Assembly: GCF_001593285.1 (NCBI RefSeq)
Contig: NZ_CP012529.1
Location: forward strand, 2,232,001 to 2,296,000
Length of the DNA: 64,000 nt
Source of the DNA: Psychrobacter sp. P2G3
GTDB taxonomy: Bacteria; Pseudomonadota; Gammaproteobacteria; Pseudomonadales; Moraxellaceae
Direction: 5' to 3'
Below are positions 28,768-38,401 of this stretch, in pieces. Both the position numbers and the translations under genes were made by a program. Below the pieces are notes generated by a model, which saw only the letters and a list, made by a program, of their open reading frames with translations, was not told where the DNA came from and did no database searches. Within the stretch, counting starts at the first letter, position 1; each line of letters opens with the position of its first letter.

Positions 28768-29829
28768 TTAACGCATTTGCACGTTACCATCTTCTTGCGG
28801 TAATACATCAAGATTGATACTTGAACCAACGCCTGCGCCTAGTTTGACTGCGAAGCGATCCATAAACATTTGGAACGGATCCATCGGCGTATAGTTCACT
28901 ACATTATCTAACTTTAGCTCTCTCTCTAAGCTAGCGATACTGCCAGTCTTATCGGCTAATCCTAAAGCTATCGATTGCTCACCAGTCCAAAATAATCCTG
29001 AGAATAGTTTGTTGTCTTCTGGATTTTTCAAACGGTCGCCACGACCTTCTTTTACGGCATTGATAAAGTGCTTATGCGTATTAGCGAGGACTTTTTCGAC
29101 ATGTTGCTCTTCGTAGTTACTTAACGGACGTGACAGGCTCAAGATATCTTTATACTCGCCAGCCGTTATAGTACGATCTTCAACACCTACTTTGTCCATC
29201 AGGCTTTCGATATTATAGCTTGGCATAATGACACCAATAGAGCCCACTAAACTTGATGGATTAACATAAATCTCATCTGCAGCTGATGCAATATAATAAG
29301 CACCAGATGCACCAATATCACCAATAACAGCATAGAGCTTCTTATCTGGATACTCTTGACGCAAGTCCATCATGGTTTGCCAGATTTCATCTGATTGTAC
29401 CGGAGACCCACCAGGTGAGTTAATCTCTAGCGCTACCGCTTTTGAGTTGTTATTTTCAAAGGCACGCGTCAATGCTTTGCTAATGTCATAGGCATTGGCA
29501 GCGTCAGCGTTACTTATCGTCCCTTGTAGTTCAACTACGGCTAAATGTGGCTTACTGGTATCAATTCCGTCCAGACCAGAGGGCGCTTCACTAGTGCAAC
29601 TACGACCTACCGTTAAAAATAACAATAGGATATAACCGAAAGTGAGCAATTTGAAAAAGATACTCCAACGCCTTGAGCGGCGCTGCTCTTCTACACTGGC
29701 TAATAAAGTTTTTTCAATGAGACGCCATTCTTGTCCACTTGGCTGATTAGGCGAGATTTGCTGCGATGTTACCGGCTGATTTTCTGAATTATCAGGACGT
29801 TTATTAGGGTCTGGTGGCCAGTTGGGCAT
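28768..29829 (-). CDS. sppA: Signal peptide peptidase SppA, short (36K) type
   Basis: An inner-membrane serine protease of family S49 that degrades cleaved signal peptides. The 353 residues have a cytoplasmic, proline-rich N-terminus, one membrane segment near residues 57-74 and the protease domain: ALEINSPGGSPVQSDEI, the nucleophile Ser175 in GDIGASGAYYIASAAD and the general-base Lys227 in GEYKDILS. This Ser/Lys dyad arrangement is the short form, half the size of E. coli SppA (618 residues). The ATG has AGGAAG upstream. It follows comEC by 168 bp on the same strand. Confidence 0.94.
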   Translation of the reverse strand: MPNWPPDPNKRPDNSENQPVTSQQISPNQPSGQEWRLIEKTLLASVEEQRRSRRWSIFFKLLTFGYILLLFLTVGRSCTSEAPSGLDGIDTSKPHLAVVELQGTISNADAANAYDISKALTRAFENNNSKAVALEINSPGGSPVQSDEIWQTMMDLRQEYPDKKLYAVIGDIGASGAYYIASAADEIYVNPSSLVGSIGVIMPSYNIESLMDKVGVEDRTITAGEYKDILSLSRPLSNYEEQHVEKVLANTHKHFINAVKEGRGDRLKNPEDNKLFSGLFWTGEQSIALGLADKTGSIASLERELKLDNVVNYTPMDPFQMFMDRFAVKLGAGVGSSINLDVLPQEDGNVQMR

Positions 29830-29997
29830 ATAACTTCCTAGGTAAGAAACAATCTAAAACAATAAAAAAATGGTCTAGAACATAAATATAGTAAAAATTG
29901 AAATATATGAATATTCTGTCTTAATAGGCCACTAAGTATGGTGGTATTTTAGTCATGGTTCAATAGTGAAACCGTGAATTATCATCATATTATGATG

Positions 29998-32973
29998 TTA
30001 GGGCGTGTTGAAACTCAATGCTACTTCTAAGGGATTATGATCGTGAGTAATTATTTCATCAACCTGTTGGCGCTTTAGTACGTCAGCAGATATCTGCGAT
30101 GCGCTGTGACCAAGCCACTGTATAGGATAACTTGAAGTCTTGTCATTAGTAAATGACTCAGCTGAACACAGCAATGACCACATGTGCCAAATGCGCTGGT
30201 GAGTATCAGCATCCAAGATAATACGCGCTTTATAAGACTTGTCTTGTTCGTTTTGTTTATTTTGATAAGGACTTTGTTGAGTAGCTTGTAATGTCATTGG
30301 ATTAAGTATCTGAGTAGTTGCAAGCAGGGATTGTTGTGGGTCGTTAGCGTTATACCGAACCACACGTATTGGTTGCTGACTGTCAATTGCTATGGTGCAA
30401 TCCCAAACGCTATTATCCTCTATTTCACTCCAGCCTGTCATAGCATGCAGTGTTAAAGCACCATTAGCCAGCTGCCAATTCTTACCTTGCTCGCAATTTT
30501 GAGCACTGATCGTTGTTTTTTTCGTAGATTGATTACTGTCTAGATATGACTGTTGGTAGGCCGTCCAGCGTTCATGACGTCCTGCTTGCCAATATTGATT
30601 GGTAGGTATACTTTGACGTAGCTGCAATACAGTCATTGGTAGCAGCTGGGTATTAGTCTTAGCATTACTACTATTTCCATTCTTGCTAGGGAATGTTCTC
30701 ATTAGTGCTGTTGCATTGGTTTGTACGACGATACCTTCTAAATGCTTAATCGATAAAGTCCGTAGCTGTTGCTCTAAACTTGCGGTCAACTTATCTGCAG
30801 TCAGTGCGCTTGACATCGTCCTTTTATCAAATGGTCTATGATCTGCTAAAAATAGCCAGCTAACGTTAGCTGAAATCAATGTACTGTTATTGCTATTGCT
30901 ATTTTTTTTATCAGTCTTATCATTTACTACTGGATATTGCAGCACCGTAGCGCTCAAATATTGATCGCCAGTTGGTAGCACATATAGGGTTGGCGTTATC
31001 GCTAATGACTGCTGATTGGCATACACCGTCATCACTAATAAGCTCAGTGGCGGTAGTGCTAGCCAGCGACTGATAAGCCCGCGCGGTAGCAACCATGGCA
31101 ACATAGCCAATAAGGCCATTAATAATATAGCCATGTTCACTGGTGTATATAACCATGCATCTGATAGTGATGGTAACGAGGTTAACCACATTATTAGTTC
31201 ATGTAAGCCTGCGACTATCATACTTACCAATGACCAAATACTATCAGCTACCGCAGGCAGTACGAGATAACAAAGTCCTGCTAACAGATTCAATGGGACG
31301 ATTATCCAGCCGAACAAACCAATAGCAAATAGGTTAATGACTAGCCCCCACAACGATGCCTTACCAAATAATAGCAACGTTATCGGTAGCAGCGCGATAA
31401 ATAACCAAAACTGCAGTTTGAATATGCGTTTGCCCGTTATCCATAATTGCGTGAGAAAAATATTGCTTGTACGATTATCATGACTAATACTAGGTCGATA
31501 CTGCTGTGGCAAAACTGATTTGTCTTGCTGGTGCGACATATCATCATATTTAAGCAATAATGCTACTGCGATAAAAGATAGCCAATAACCTGCCTGCCAT
31601 AACACATAAGGATCATGCCATGCCATCAGCACTGCCAGTGCTAGCAATACACGCATAGTACTAATCGGTAGTAGCGTTAATCGTACCAATCCTACTATCA
31701 GCAACATCCAAGCAGTACGTGCAGCTGGTACATCAAAACCTGTAAACAAAGCATAGATAAAGGCGGCACTAATCATGACCCACCAGCGCACTTGCCAACG
31801 CGGTATAACACGATATAGCGCAGACCCTATGCGATCGACTAACAATACGGCTGCACCTGCGAGCATAATTGCTAAAAACAAAACATGGGTGCCGGAAATA
31901 GCCAAAAGATGGGAGATACCAGCCAGTTGGTATAAATCTTTAGTGTCACGGTTAATTAAACTGCGATCACCGGTGAGCAAACTCAATGTTACTGCTTTTG
32001 CTTGCTGCTCAGCTATGGTTTGCGCCGCCCAGTTTTGATAAAAGTGTTGTCGCAGTTGCCAACGCCATTGGTCAATGTGAGTACGCAAACGTTTCAAGAA
32101 TGATTCAGATGCAGAATTCGAAGCTGACGCACTGTCTAATGAATTAACGGATGTTCCAATCGCAATGATAGTCGCCATACCATCAATATGACGACTACGT
32201 AGCCAACGATAGCTATCAAAACCCGTTGGATTATTGATTGATTGCTCGGAGGTAGCTAAAGGCATAAGATTCAAGGTCATTAGCAGCTGATCGCCAGGCT
32301 GTAAATTATTGAGATCTGATGTCTGCTTATTATTAGATGATTTATTAGAATAGGCATTGAGTAATACGCGATATTCTAAACCTATACCAGTGTCATCATA
32401 TAAATTCTTATCATGTAAATTACTATTGCTTAGGCTATTATTAATATAATCGCGTGTTTGTGCATGTAAATCTTGAGAGGTTAATTCGGAGACTAATGGC
32501 GACACGGCTTGTAAGGTTACCACTTGCCGATAGCCACTGTTTATTTCAGGATTATAGACGCTATCGCTGATACCCTCGATAGTAACCAACGCTTGGACTC
32601 GCATAGGTTCATCAATTTTCGTACTCTCTGCTTGTTGATAGCCAGACAAAGCTTCCAGTGCACTGCCGATAATGAGTAGGCCTACCAATACAATCACCAG
32701 CAGATAACGGATGAATTTAAAAGGCAAGGTTATCTTCTGTGCTTTATATTTGAGAAGAGAGCTATTAGTTGATTTAGTTGATAGCGGTAACAATGCATTA
32801 CGCTGAATAACGAGAAGTAAGATAACCATCGTTAAGATTAACAAGAGCCAAATTGTAGAGCTCACTACGAGCGAATTTAACGGTAGAGCCATATCTTCAA
32901 CAAGGTTCAATGTTGCTATCGTCAACGTCCCTATCATAACTACGATTATTGAAATGCCAACCAACCAATACAC
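29998..32973 (-). CDS. comEC: ComEC/Rec2 DNA-uptake channel with atypical C-terminal region
   Basis: ComEC forms the inner-membrane channel for single-stranded DNA in natural transformation. The ~991-residue protein has two to three N-terminal membrane segments, a DUF4131-like beta region, then the Competence domain with LLTGDRSLINRDTKDLYQLAGISHLLAISGTH, the family hallmark, and about eight membrane segments. The C-terminal ~330 residues sit where most ComECs have a metallo-beta-lactamase domain, but the HxHxDH metal motif and VGQGD signature are missing; the region is rich in Ser, Asn and Gln. The frame begins at a GTG (32979) overlapping the SD; the GTG at 32973 is five bases after AAGGAG and was chosen. 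Uptake itself is plausible; the nuclease-like domain is probably inactive. Confidence 0.9.
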   Translation of the reverse strand: MYWLVGISIIVVMIGTLTIATLNLVEDMALPLNSLVVSSTIWLLLILTMVILLLVIQRNALLPLSTKSTNSSLLKYKAQKITLPFKFIRYLLVIVLVGLLIIGSALEALSGYQQAESTKIDEPMRVQALVTIEGISDSVYNPEINSGYRQVVTLQAVSPLVSELTSQDLHAQTRDYINNSLSNSNLHDKNLYDDTGIGLEYRVLLNAYSNKSSNNKQTSDLNNLQPGDQLLMTLNLMPLATSEQSINNPTGFDSYRWLRSRHIDGMATIIAIGTSVNSLDSASASNSASESFLKRLRTHIDQWRWQLRQHFYQNWAAQTIAEQQAKAVTLSLLTGDRSLINRDTKDLYQLAGISHLLAISGTHVLFLAIMLAGAAVLLVDRIGSALYRVIPRWQVRWWVMISAAFIYALFTGFDVPAARTAWMLLIVGLVRLTLLPISTMRVLLALAVLMAWHDPYVLWQAGYWLSFIAVALLLKYDDMSHQQDKSVLPQQYRPSISHDNRTSNIFLTQLWITGKRIFKLQFWLFIALLPITLLLFGKASLWGLVINLFAIGLFGWIIVPLNLLAGLCYLVLPAVADSIWSLVSMIVAGLHELIMWLTSLPSLSDAWLYTPVNMAILLMALLAMLPWLLPRGLISRWLALPPLSLLVMTVYANQQSLAITPTLYVLPTGDQYLSATVLQYPVVNDKTDKKNSNSNNSTLISANVSWLFLADHRPFDKRTMSSALTADKLTASLEQQLRTLSIKHLEGIVVQTNATALMRTFPSKNGNSSNAKTNTQLLPMTVLQLRQSIPTNQYWQAGRHERWTAYQQSYLDSNQSTKKTTISAQNCEQGKNWQLANGALTLHAMTGWSEIEDNSVWDCTIAIDSQQPIRVVRYNANDPQQSLLATTQILNPMTLQATQQSPYQNKQNEQDKSYKARIILDADTHQRIWHMWSLLCSAESFTNDKTSSYPIQWLGHSASQISADVLKRQQVDEIITHDHNPLEVALSFNTP

Positions 32974-33290
32974 CAGCACTCCTTGCTTGATAGTTTATTA
33001 AATATATTTTAGCTTGATGCAACTTGCAACCTTCTGTATAAGATGGCAAGTAACTTTAAAAAGATAGTGATGAACTGTTCTGAATGGCTTATTATTTATT
33101 GAATTGTCTATTATCTGACATAAGACGACTAAATACCGATGATAGCATTATTAACTATATTACCCTATACTAATTAAACATGTCGCGGTTGCCATTACTT
33201 ATAGCTACCCTTCCTATTATTTTACTGACGATATTTTATTAATATTGCTACATACCAGCCTCTTACACTCTGCTGAGTGGACTGTAGATA
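32974..33290. other. Divergent intergenic region comEC / DUF2062
   Basis: A 317-bp AT-rich region between divergent genes. It includes the comEC SD (minus strand). Nothing else stands out by eye. Confidence 0.5.
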
Positions 33291-33884
33291 ATGATCAAAG
33301 GCAAACCTGTGCCCCAAAAACGTCTCAAAAGCCTACTACCCACGCCCGAAAAAATCTTAGAAAGTCGCACCTTAAAGCTATTTGCGCCGCATCTGGCTGA
33401 TCCGCGTTTATGGCAATTCAACCGCCATAGTTTGAATAAGGCAGTTTATATTGGCGTGCTCAGCGCATTTTTTCCGTTGCCAGGACAGATGCTGTTGGCT
33501 TTAATCGGCGCGCTTATTTTTCGCGCTAACGTACCTATGGCGCTTGGCTTAACATGGATCACAAACCCCCTTACCACCCTTCCAGTTTTCTACGCTGGTT
33601 ATTATGTTGGTGCTAAGATTATGGGCGAGCCAATGATTAGTTTAAGGGTAATTGGGAGGATGATTACTGACTTTAGCTTGTGGGTATTGTCAAGTGGTGC
33701 TAATCCGTTCGTTACTTATCGCGGTACCGTATCATTGACCGCATTCTGTTTGGGATTAACGTTGCTAGCAGTGGTTACTAGTATTGTTTGTGGTTTAACC
33801 TTCAAAGCAATTTGGCGCTATAAAACCGTTACTAGCTGGCAAAAGCGTCAAAAAAAATCTTTGGATAAACCACCAAAATCCTAA
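33291..33884 (+). CDS. DUF2062 membrane protein
   Basis: A 197-residue membrane protein of the DUF2062 family. After a basic N-terminus (KPVPQKRLKSLLPTPEKIL) come HSLNKAVYIGVLSAFFPLPGQML, the family motif, then ALGLTWITNPLTTLPVFYAGYYVG and a further hydrophobic segment near 150-175. The tail is basic. The role is unknown; in related genomes the gene lies next to comEC, as here, where it is divergent from it. No SD is obvious before the ATG. Confidence 0.85.
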   Translation: MIKGKPVPQKRLKSLLPTPEKILESRTLKLFAPHLADPRLWQFNRHSLNKAVYIGVLSAFFPLPGQMLLALIGALIFRANVPMALGLTWITNPLTTLPVFYAGYYVGAKIMGEPMISLRVIGRMITDFSLWVLSSGANPFVTYRGTVSLTAFCLGLTLLAVVTSIVCGLTFKAIWRYKTVTSWQKRQKKSLDKPPKS

Positions 33885-33889
33885 TAAAA

Positions 33890-33915
33890 CTTAGTCATTC
33901 CTAAGCGTTTTTATT
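33890..33915. terminator. Weak intrinsic terminator
   Basis: CTTAG / CTAAG stem with six-base loop followed by CGTTTTTATT, between the convergent DUF2062 and the 107-residue-frame gene. The stem is short. Confidence 0.4.
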
Positions 33916-33926
33916 ATTCGAAAACC

Positions 33927-34235
33927 TTAGTCATCTTCTTGATTTTTGTTTATCGATTCAATAACTTGATCCGTAAAACTACTATCCATGACTAGAATAT
34001 CGATCACTTCCTTATCTTTAAGTAAAGTATAACGCTTGCCGGTAGCGCTATCTTGAGCTTTTATGTCGTAATCAGCACCAGCCAGCGTTATGGCATCAAA
34101 AGCTGGTGTTAGTAACTCTATTTGTGCCTGCCTATCAAGCGTATCAAATAACGTTGGATCAATATATGTCTTTAATGGGTCGTTGCCTTCTTCAGCACTA
34201 CCAAAAGCGGCCACTGGGTCATCATTTTCATTCAT
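33927..34235 (-). CDS. Small acidic protein of unknown function
   Basis: A 102-residue acidic protein I do not recognise. It has a polar N-terminus (NENDDPVAAFGSAEEGND), a segment FDTLDRQAQIELLTPAFDAITLAGADYDIK, then short beta-like strands (KRYTLLKDKEVIDILVMDSSF) and a charged tail. No membrane segment or Cys. The frame begins at 34250, but the ATG at 34235 has GAGGA eight bases upstream and was preferred. It follows lolD on the same strand by ~120 bp, with a heptamer repeat in that gap. Confidence 0.7.
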   Translation of the reverse strand: MNENDDPVAAFGSAEEGNDPLKTYIDPTLFDTLDRQAQIELLTPAFDAITLAGADYDIKAQDSATGKRYTLLKDKEVIDILVMDSSFTDQVIESINKNQEDD

Positions 34236-34310
34236 AATATTCGTCCTCATGAATTTTGCTCAGACTGTCAATTATATGAGCAGTTGTCGTTATCAAATTG
34301 CTATCGTACT

Positions 34311-34342
34311 TATCTGTTATCTGTTATCTGTTATCTGTTATC
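34311..34342. repeat. Heptanucleotide tandem repeat (TATCTGT)4
   Basis: Four complete copies of TATCTGT and a partial fifth. It lies between lolD's stop and the start of the small acidic gene, about 75-105 bp upstream of the latter's ATG, in its promoter region. Simple repeats of this sort can change copy number by slippage. Confidence 0.85.
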
Positions 34343-34353
34343 CGTTTAGTAGC

Positions 34354-35034
34354 TTAATACTCAGCCCAGTGGCCATTGCGTAGTAATAATTGGCGATCGG
34401 CAAGTGCTGCTAGATTACGGTCATGAGTCACCATAAGCAATGCCGTTTGCATCGTACTCTGCAACTCTGACAATAAGCCAAATACGCTTTGGGCATTATC
34501 GTAATCCAAGTTACCGGTCGGCTCATCCGCCAATATTAGTGAGGGCTTAGTAACCAATGCGCGAGCAATTGCCACTCGCTGACGCTCGCCACCTGATAGC
34601 TCACCTGGTCTATGGTCTAATCGATGTCCTAAACCTACATTCTCTAACAGCTCAACCGCCTGCTTACGCGCTTCTGTCGTTGATACTTTTGGGCGCATCA
34701 ATAGCGGCATTGCGACGTTTTCTACTGCAGTGAATTCCGCCAATAAATGATGGAACTGATAGATAAAACCCAAATGCTTATTACGCATCGCACCGCGCTC
34801 AGTTTCATTCATATGATTTAAGCACTTACCATGCAGCCATACTTCACCCTCAGTTGGTGTGTCTAGACCACCCAACAAATGCAACAAAGTACTCTTACCT
34901 GAACCACTGGTACCAACGATAGCGATACGTTCGCCAGCATTAACGGACAAATCCAAGCCCGTCAGTACTTGCGTGCGCACGGCACCTTCGTCATATATCT
35001 TATTGATGTTGCTTGCCTCTAAAATGGCCGCCAT
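34354..35034 (-). CDS. lolD: Lipoprotein-export ATPase LolD
   Basis: The ATPase of the Lol ABC transporter that extracts outer-membrane lipoproteins from the inner membrane. The 226 residues contain Walker [10 protein letters not shown], the Q-loop in [18 protein letters not shown], the ABC signature [15 protein letters not shown], Walker [13 protein letters not shown] and the H-loop MVTHD; the HHLLAEFTA segment is the LolD-specific motif. The frame extends 24 codons upstream, but the ATG at 35034 has AAAGGA six bases upstream and gives the usual length. It follows the permease gene by ~100 bp. Confidence 0.96.
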   Translation of the reverse strand: MAAILEASNINKIYDEGAVRTQVLTGLDLSVNAGERIAIVGTSGSGKSTLLHLLGGLDTPTEGEVWLHGKCLNHMNETERGAMRNKHLGFIYQFHHLLAEFTAVENVAMPLLMRPKVSTTEARKQAVELLENVGLGHRLDHRPGELSGGERQRVAIARALVTKPSLILADEPTGNLDYDNAQSVFGLLSELQSTMQTALLMVTHDRNLAALADRQLLLRNGHWAEY

Positions 35035-35133
35035 ACTACTTCCTTTATTCATATTTATTGTCAATTTAAAAACTGACACATGAAATTTATAATTGTATTT
35101 TTCCACGCTGTTATCGTAAAGTATTAAAACACT

Positions 35134-36369
35134 CTATTCATAACGCAATGTTTGTGCAGGCTGAATTTTAGCAGCTCGACGTGCAGGGTATATGGTTGCC
35201 AAAAAGCTTAGGACAAATGAGGCGCCTGTAATCAGTACCACATCAACCAAACGTAGCTGCGACGGTAAGTAATTGATAAAATATGCGTCAAAAAGATTTA
35301 GACCGAAACTTTGGTTAATCCAACCTAAAATATCACTAATACTTAATGCAAATATAACTCCGAGCACAGTACCAGCTACCGTACCAATAACACCAATCAC
35401 AACACCCTGTACCATAAATACTTGCGTAATCAAACGTGGGGACGCACCAAAGGTTTTCAAAATCGCTATATCTGCTTTTTTATCAGTCACTAGCATGACT
35501 AAACTTGAGACAATATTGAACGCTGCAACAAGAATAATTAAGAATAGTAGCAAGCCTACCATCGCTTTTTCCATTTGAATAGCACCAAATAGATTGCCAT
35601 GGGTTTGGGTCCAATCGTTGGGGTACAGTTGTTCTGGCGCGATGGCAGCCGCTTTCTGCGCTGCCAGCGGTGCATTGAACAAATCATCAAGCTTCATGCG
35701 AATACCTTGTGCACCTTCTGGTAGGCGCAGCAGTTTCGCCGCATCGTTCATTGGAATGAACGCCATCAAGCTGTCCACTTCTGGACTGATACTAAAAATA
35801 CCGGTTAAAGTAAAACGCTTAAAGCGTGGTATCACGCCAGCTGGAGATGGCGATGCCTCTGGTAGCACTAAAGTGACTTTATCACCGATACTCAAACCTA
35901 AAGACTGCACCATCTCTTCGCCCAGTACAATACTAAAGTCGCCACCTTTTAGAGTATCAATACTGCCTTCCGTCATATGCTCATTAATAATCGAAACATT
36001 TTTTTCGTACTCAGGATCGACACCTGTGACCATAATCCCTGCAACCTGACCGTTTGACGTCAGCATACCTTGCAGTTGAATGAATGGTGCTACTGCTGCA
36101 ACCTCTGGATCTTCTTTGATGCGATCAGCAAGCTGCTTCCAGTCACTGATAACTTCGGGCGAAGTCACAGTCGCTTGCGGAACCATTCCCAAGATACGAG
36201 TTTTCAACTCGCGATCAAAGCCATTCATAACTGATAGTACGGTAATCAATACCGCCACCCCAAGGGTTAGACCAATCATTGAGATGAGCGATATAAAAGA
36301 GATAAAGCGATTACTGCGCTCTGCTCGGGTGTACCGTAAACCGATAAATAACGCTAAAGGACGAAACAT
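35134..36369 (-). CDS. Lol lipoprotein-releasing permease (LolC/E/F type)
   Basis: A 411-residue permease with the LolC/E architecture: a first membrane segment in FISFISLISMIGLTLGVAVLITVLSVMNGF, a large periplasmic domain (~60-265) and three C-terminal membrane segments starting with MVGLLLFLIILVAAFNI, ending LRYE. The N-terminal MFRPLALFIGLRYTRAERSN matches LolC-type starts. The frame begins 13 codons upstream at 36408, but the ATG at 36369 with AAGAG seven bases upstream fits the family start. Only one permease accompanies LolD here, as in organisms with a homodimeric LolF; whether a second permease exists elsewhere is unknown. Confidence 0.92.
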   Translation of the reverse strand: MFRPLALFIGLRYTRAERSNRFISFISLISMIGLTLGVAVLITVLSVMNGFDRELKTRILGMVPQATVTSPEVISDWKQLADRIKEDPEVAAVAPFIQLQGMLTSNGQVAGIMVTGVDPEYEKNVSIINEHMTEGSIDTLKGGDFSIVLGEEMVQSLGLSIGDKVTLVLPEASPSPAGVIPRFKRFTLTGIFSISPEVDSLMAFIPMNDAAKLLRLPEGAQGIRMKLDDLFNAPLAAQKAAAIAPEQLYPNDWTQTHGNLFGAIQMEKAMVGLLLFLIILVAAFNIVSSLVMLVTDKKADIAILKTFGASPRLITQVFMVQGVVIGVIGTVAGTVLGVIFALSISDILGWINQSFGLNLFDAYFINYLPSQLRLVDVVLITGASFVLSFLATIYPARRAAKIQPAQTLRYE

Positions 36370-36852
36370 ATTAAAACTCTTTATCTTATCTGGGTGAGCA
36401 ACTTTCATATAAGCACATCAATGCAAACTAGCAAACCTGATGTGCTTGGCAAACAACTGAGCCAACAAGGGCGATGGTTGTATTAATATTAAGTAAACAC
36501 ATAACGTAGTTTCAGACACGCCAACTATGGGTGTCAAAAAAGTGGATAGTTTGACACAATTTTTCCAATATGTGCCAATCATTAGCAAAAACTGCGGGTC
36601 TTTTTTAACAAAACATAGTGCTTTGTTATTATTTTTTTATGGGGGGCTTGCTATTAGTTGCGTCTATACCTATATATTGTATGCTAAGGACAATTGTCAT
36701 TAACCCCTCATTGTTGTTTGTTGACCCATCGCTAATGTTGCTGCGCAAACATAGCACAATAATAAGCATGTATATAATATATTGCTTAGGTATTGGCTTA
36801 CTGCGTCAGTAACAAATAAAGACTAACTAGCGATATTTGGTGTCCAAACTTC
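36370..36852. other. Divergent intergenic region lolC-type permease / unknown gene
   Basis: About 480 bp, AT-rich, with room for both promoters. A hydrophobic 64-residue frame (36618-36812) has no SD and no family match and is probably chance. No RNA element seen. Confidence 0.45.
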
Positions 36853-37845
36853 ATGCCTGACTTAAGTTTGAGTATTTTCATGACCATTAATTATCAATAT
36901 AAAAACGTACAATCTCCTACCAAAATTACCTTAACAGACGAGCAAACTGCTGGTCATGCTGATCATTGGCGTATTTTAACTGATGATATGAGTCGTGATG
37001 TGCCGGAATGGCTACAGCAGATGATCGAGCAAGCGGCTATGCCAAAGGGACTAAATAATAACGTTAGTGCTCAAGATACTTGCTTGCTACTCTCAGAAGA
37101 TCAACCTTGTCATATCAATCAAGTACTAGCGATGAAAGACGGCAAGCCTGAGTGCTTTATCAACGCCTATCCTTGCGTCAACGGTCCTTACGGTCTGACT
37201 TGTACGATTGAACGTACGATCGTCAATGAGAGTACACACGATGCGGTTCTACGTTTACGTAGTGTTGATGGCAGTATCATTTATGCTTTCGATCAACTCT
37301 ATACTGCCAATCGTAATTTGTACCAACAAAACACACCCTATTTTGTGAATTTTAGTGCATGGGCACATGAAATTACGATCAGCGAGCAGAATGAAGTTAT
37401 TATGGTCGAGGATCAAGAAGCCATTCGCTATCATCGTGCCTTTAATGACATAGTGGCTGCTAATGATGGACAAGTACCAGATGATATTCAAGAACAAATT
37501 AAAGACTGGCAACCAGAAACCAAAGAACAAATGGCACCTGTAGAAATCAACTTGGGTCATATGTGTGCGTATTTATTTGGTGACACGCTAGGACAAGAAG
37601 ACGAAGCATGGTGTCAAGGACAGGTAATTGGCAAACAAGACACTACATTCAATGATAAGTCTATCATTTTGTTTGATGTGGTTATACTACGTGAGCAAGA
37701 TGCAGACCCGTTTGTCGTACGTGTCGGTGCGCTGAGCACGGTGACTACCAAAGCTATCCAAGTAAACGATTACATACAAGCAAATATCTGGCTACAAGCA
37801 GCAATTTATAAAGAAAATCAGACATCTGAAAATTCAAAAGTATAG
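36853..37845 (+). CDS. Hypothetical protein, ~330 residues
   Basis: I do not recognise this protein. It is soluble and acidic, without signal peptide or membrane segment. The central part has short beta-like strands and conserved-looking Cys and Gly (ECFINAYPCVNGPYGLTCTIE). The last ~90 residues (GQVIGKQDTTFNDKSIILFDVVIL and following) could form a small beta-barrel. No nucleotide-binding or catalytic motif is apparent. Met10 at 36880 is an alternative start; neither has a good SD. It stands alone and is followed by a strong terminator. Confidence 0.75.
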   Translation: MPDLSLSIFMTINYQYKNVQSPTKITLTDEQTAGHADHWRILTDDMSRDVPEWLQQMIEQAAMPKGLNNNVSAQDTCLLLSEDQPCHINQVLAMKDGKPECFINAYPCVNGPYGLTCTIERTIVNESTHDAVLRLRSVDGSIIYAFDQLYTANRNLYQQNTPYFVNFSAWAHEITISEQNEVIMVEDQEAIRYHRAFNDIVAANDGQVPDDIQEQIKDWQPETKEQMAPVEINLGHMCAYLFGDTLGQEDEAWCQGQVIGKQDTTFNDKSIILFDVVILREQDADPFVVRVGALSTVTTKAIQVNDYIQANIWLQAAIYKENQTSENSKV

Positions 37846-37959
37846 ATACAGAATCAGATACAAGCCAGTTAAACATTTTAAAAAAATTAATTTAGCTAGG
37901 GCATAATATTATTATCTACTAAGTATAAATATGAATTTTTAACAATCTGTGGTTCCAAT

Positions 37960-37993
37960 AAAAAGCCCCTAATAATTAATTAGGGGCTTTTTT
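37960..37993. terminator. Strong intrinsic terminator
   Basis: AAAAAGCCCCTAA / TTAGGGGCTTTTTT hairpin with flanking A and T tracts, between the convergent unknown gene and the SCP2 gene; usable in both directions. Confidence 0.9.
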
Positions 37994-38011
37994 GTGCATG
38001 GCTAAACAACT

Positions 38012-38401
38012 CTAAGCCATCGTAGTCATTGATTTAATACGTTTAAATAGCTCTTTTTGTTCCGTACTCACACGTGCAGTTTGTAAGGCCATCAACTGTG
38101 ACATATCACCTTCAACACGGATCTTACCGCCCATAAAAGCACCCATAATCTCATTCATATCAAAATCTGTGATAATAGACTGCAGAGTATCACGATCGAG
38201 CAACAGCGTAGTAGTAGCACTATCGTTTAAACCTTTATGAAGCAGACCATCTGAAAAACTGGCTTCGATATCTTGCTCAGCATCAGAAACTTTTAGATTA
38301 ATAATCATGTTTGCCAATGCTGGCGGTAAGTTTAGCTCACCAGCTTCGTTGCCTAATTGTGATACTTGCTCAAACCATGCATCCGTCAAAAAAACTGCCA
38401 T
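38012..38401 (-). CDS. SCP2 sterol-carrier domain protein
   Basis: A 129-residue stand-alone SCP2-like domain, which in known proteins forms a hydrophobic pocket for lipids or acyl chains. Landmarks are IINLKVSDAEQDIEASFSDGLL, LLLDRDTLQSIITDFDMNEIMGAFMGGKIRVEGDM and a basic C-terminal helix. The DMNEIMGAFMGGKIRVEGD segment is the best family marker. The frame begins at 38446; the ATG at 38401 has AAGGA seven bases upstream and was chosen. It stands alone; ligand and partner are unknown. Confidence 0.87.
   Translation of the reverse strand: MAVFLTDAWFEQVSQLGNEAGELNLPPALANMIINLKVSDAEQDIEASFSDGLLHKGLNDSATTTLLLDRDTLQSIITDFDMNEIMGAFMGGKIRVEGDMSQLMALQTARVSTEQKELFKRIKSMTTMA

Noticed and set aside
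36618..36812. 64-residue hydrophobic frame
   Set aside because: No SD, low-complexity hydrophobic translation from an AT-rich promoter region; nothing links it to neighbours.
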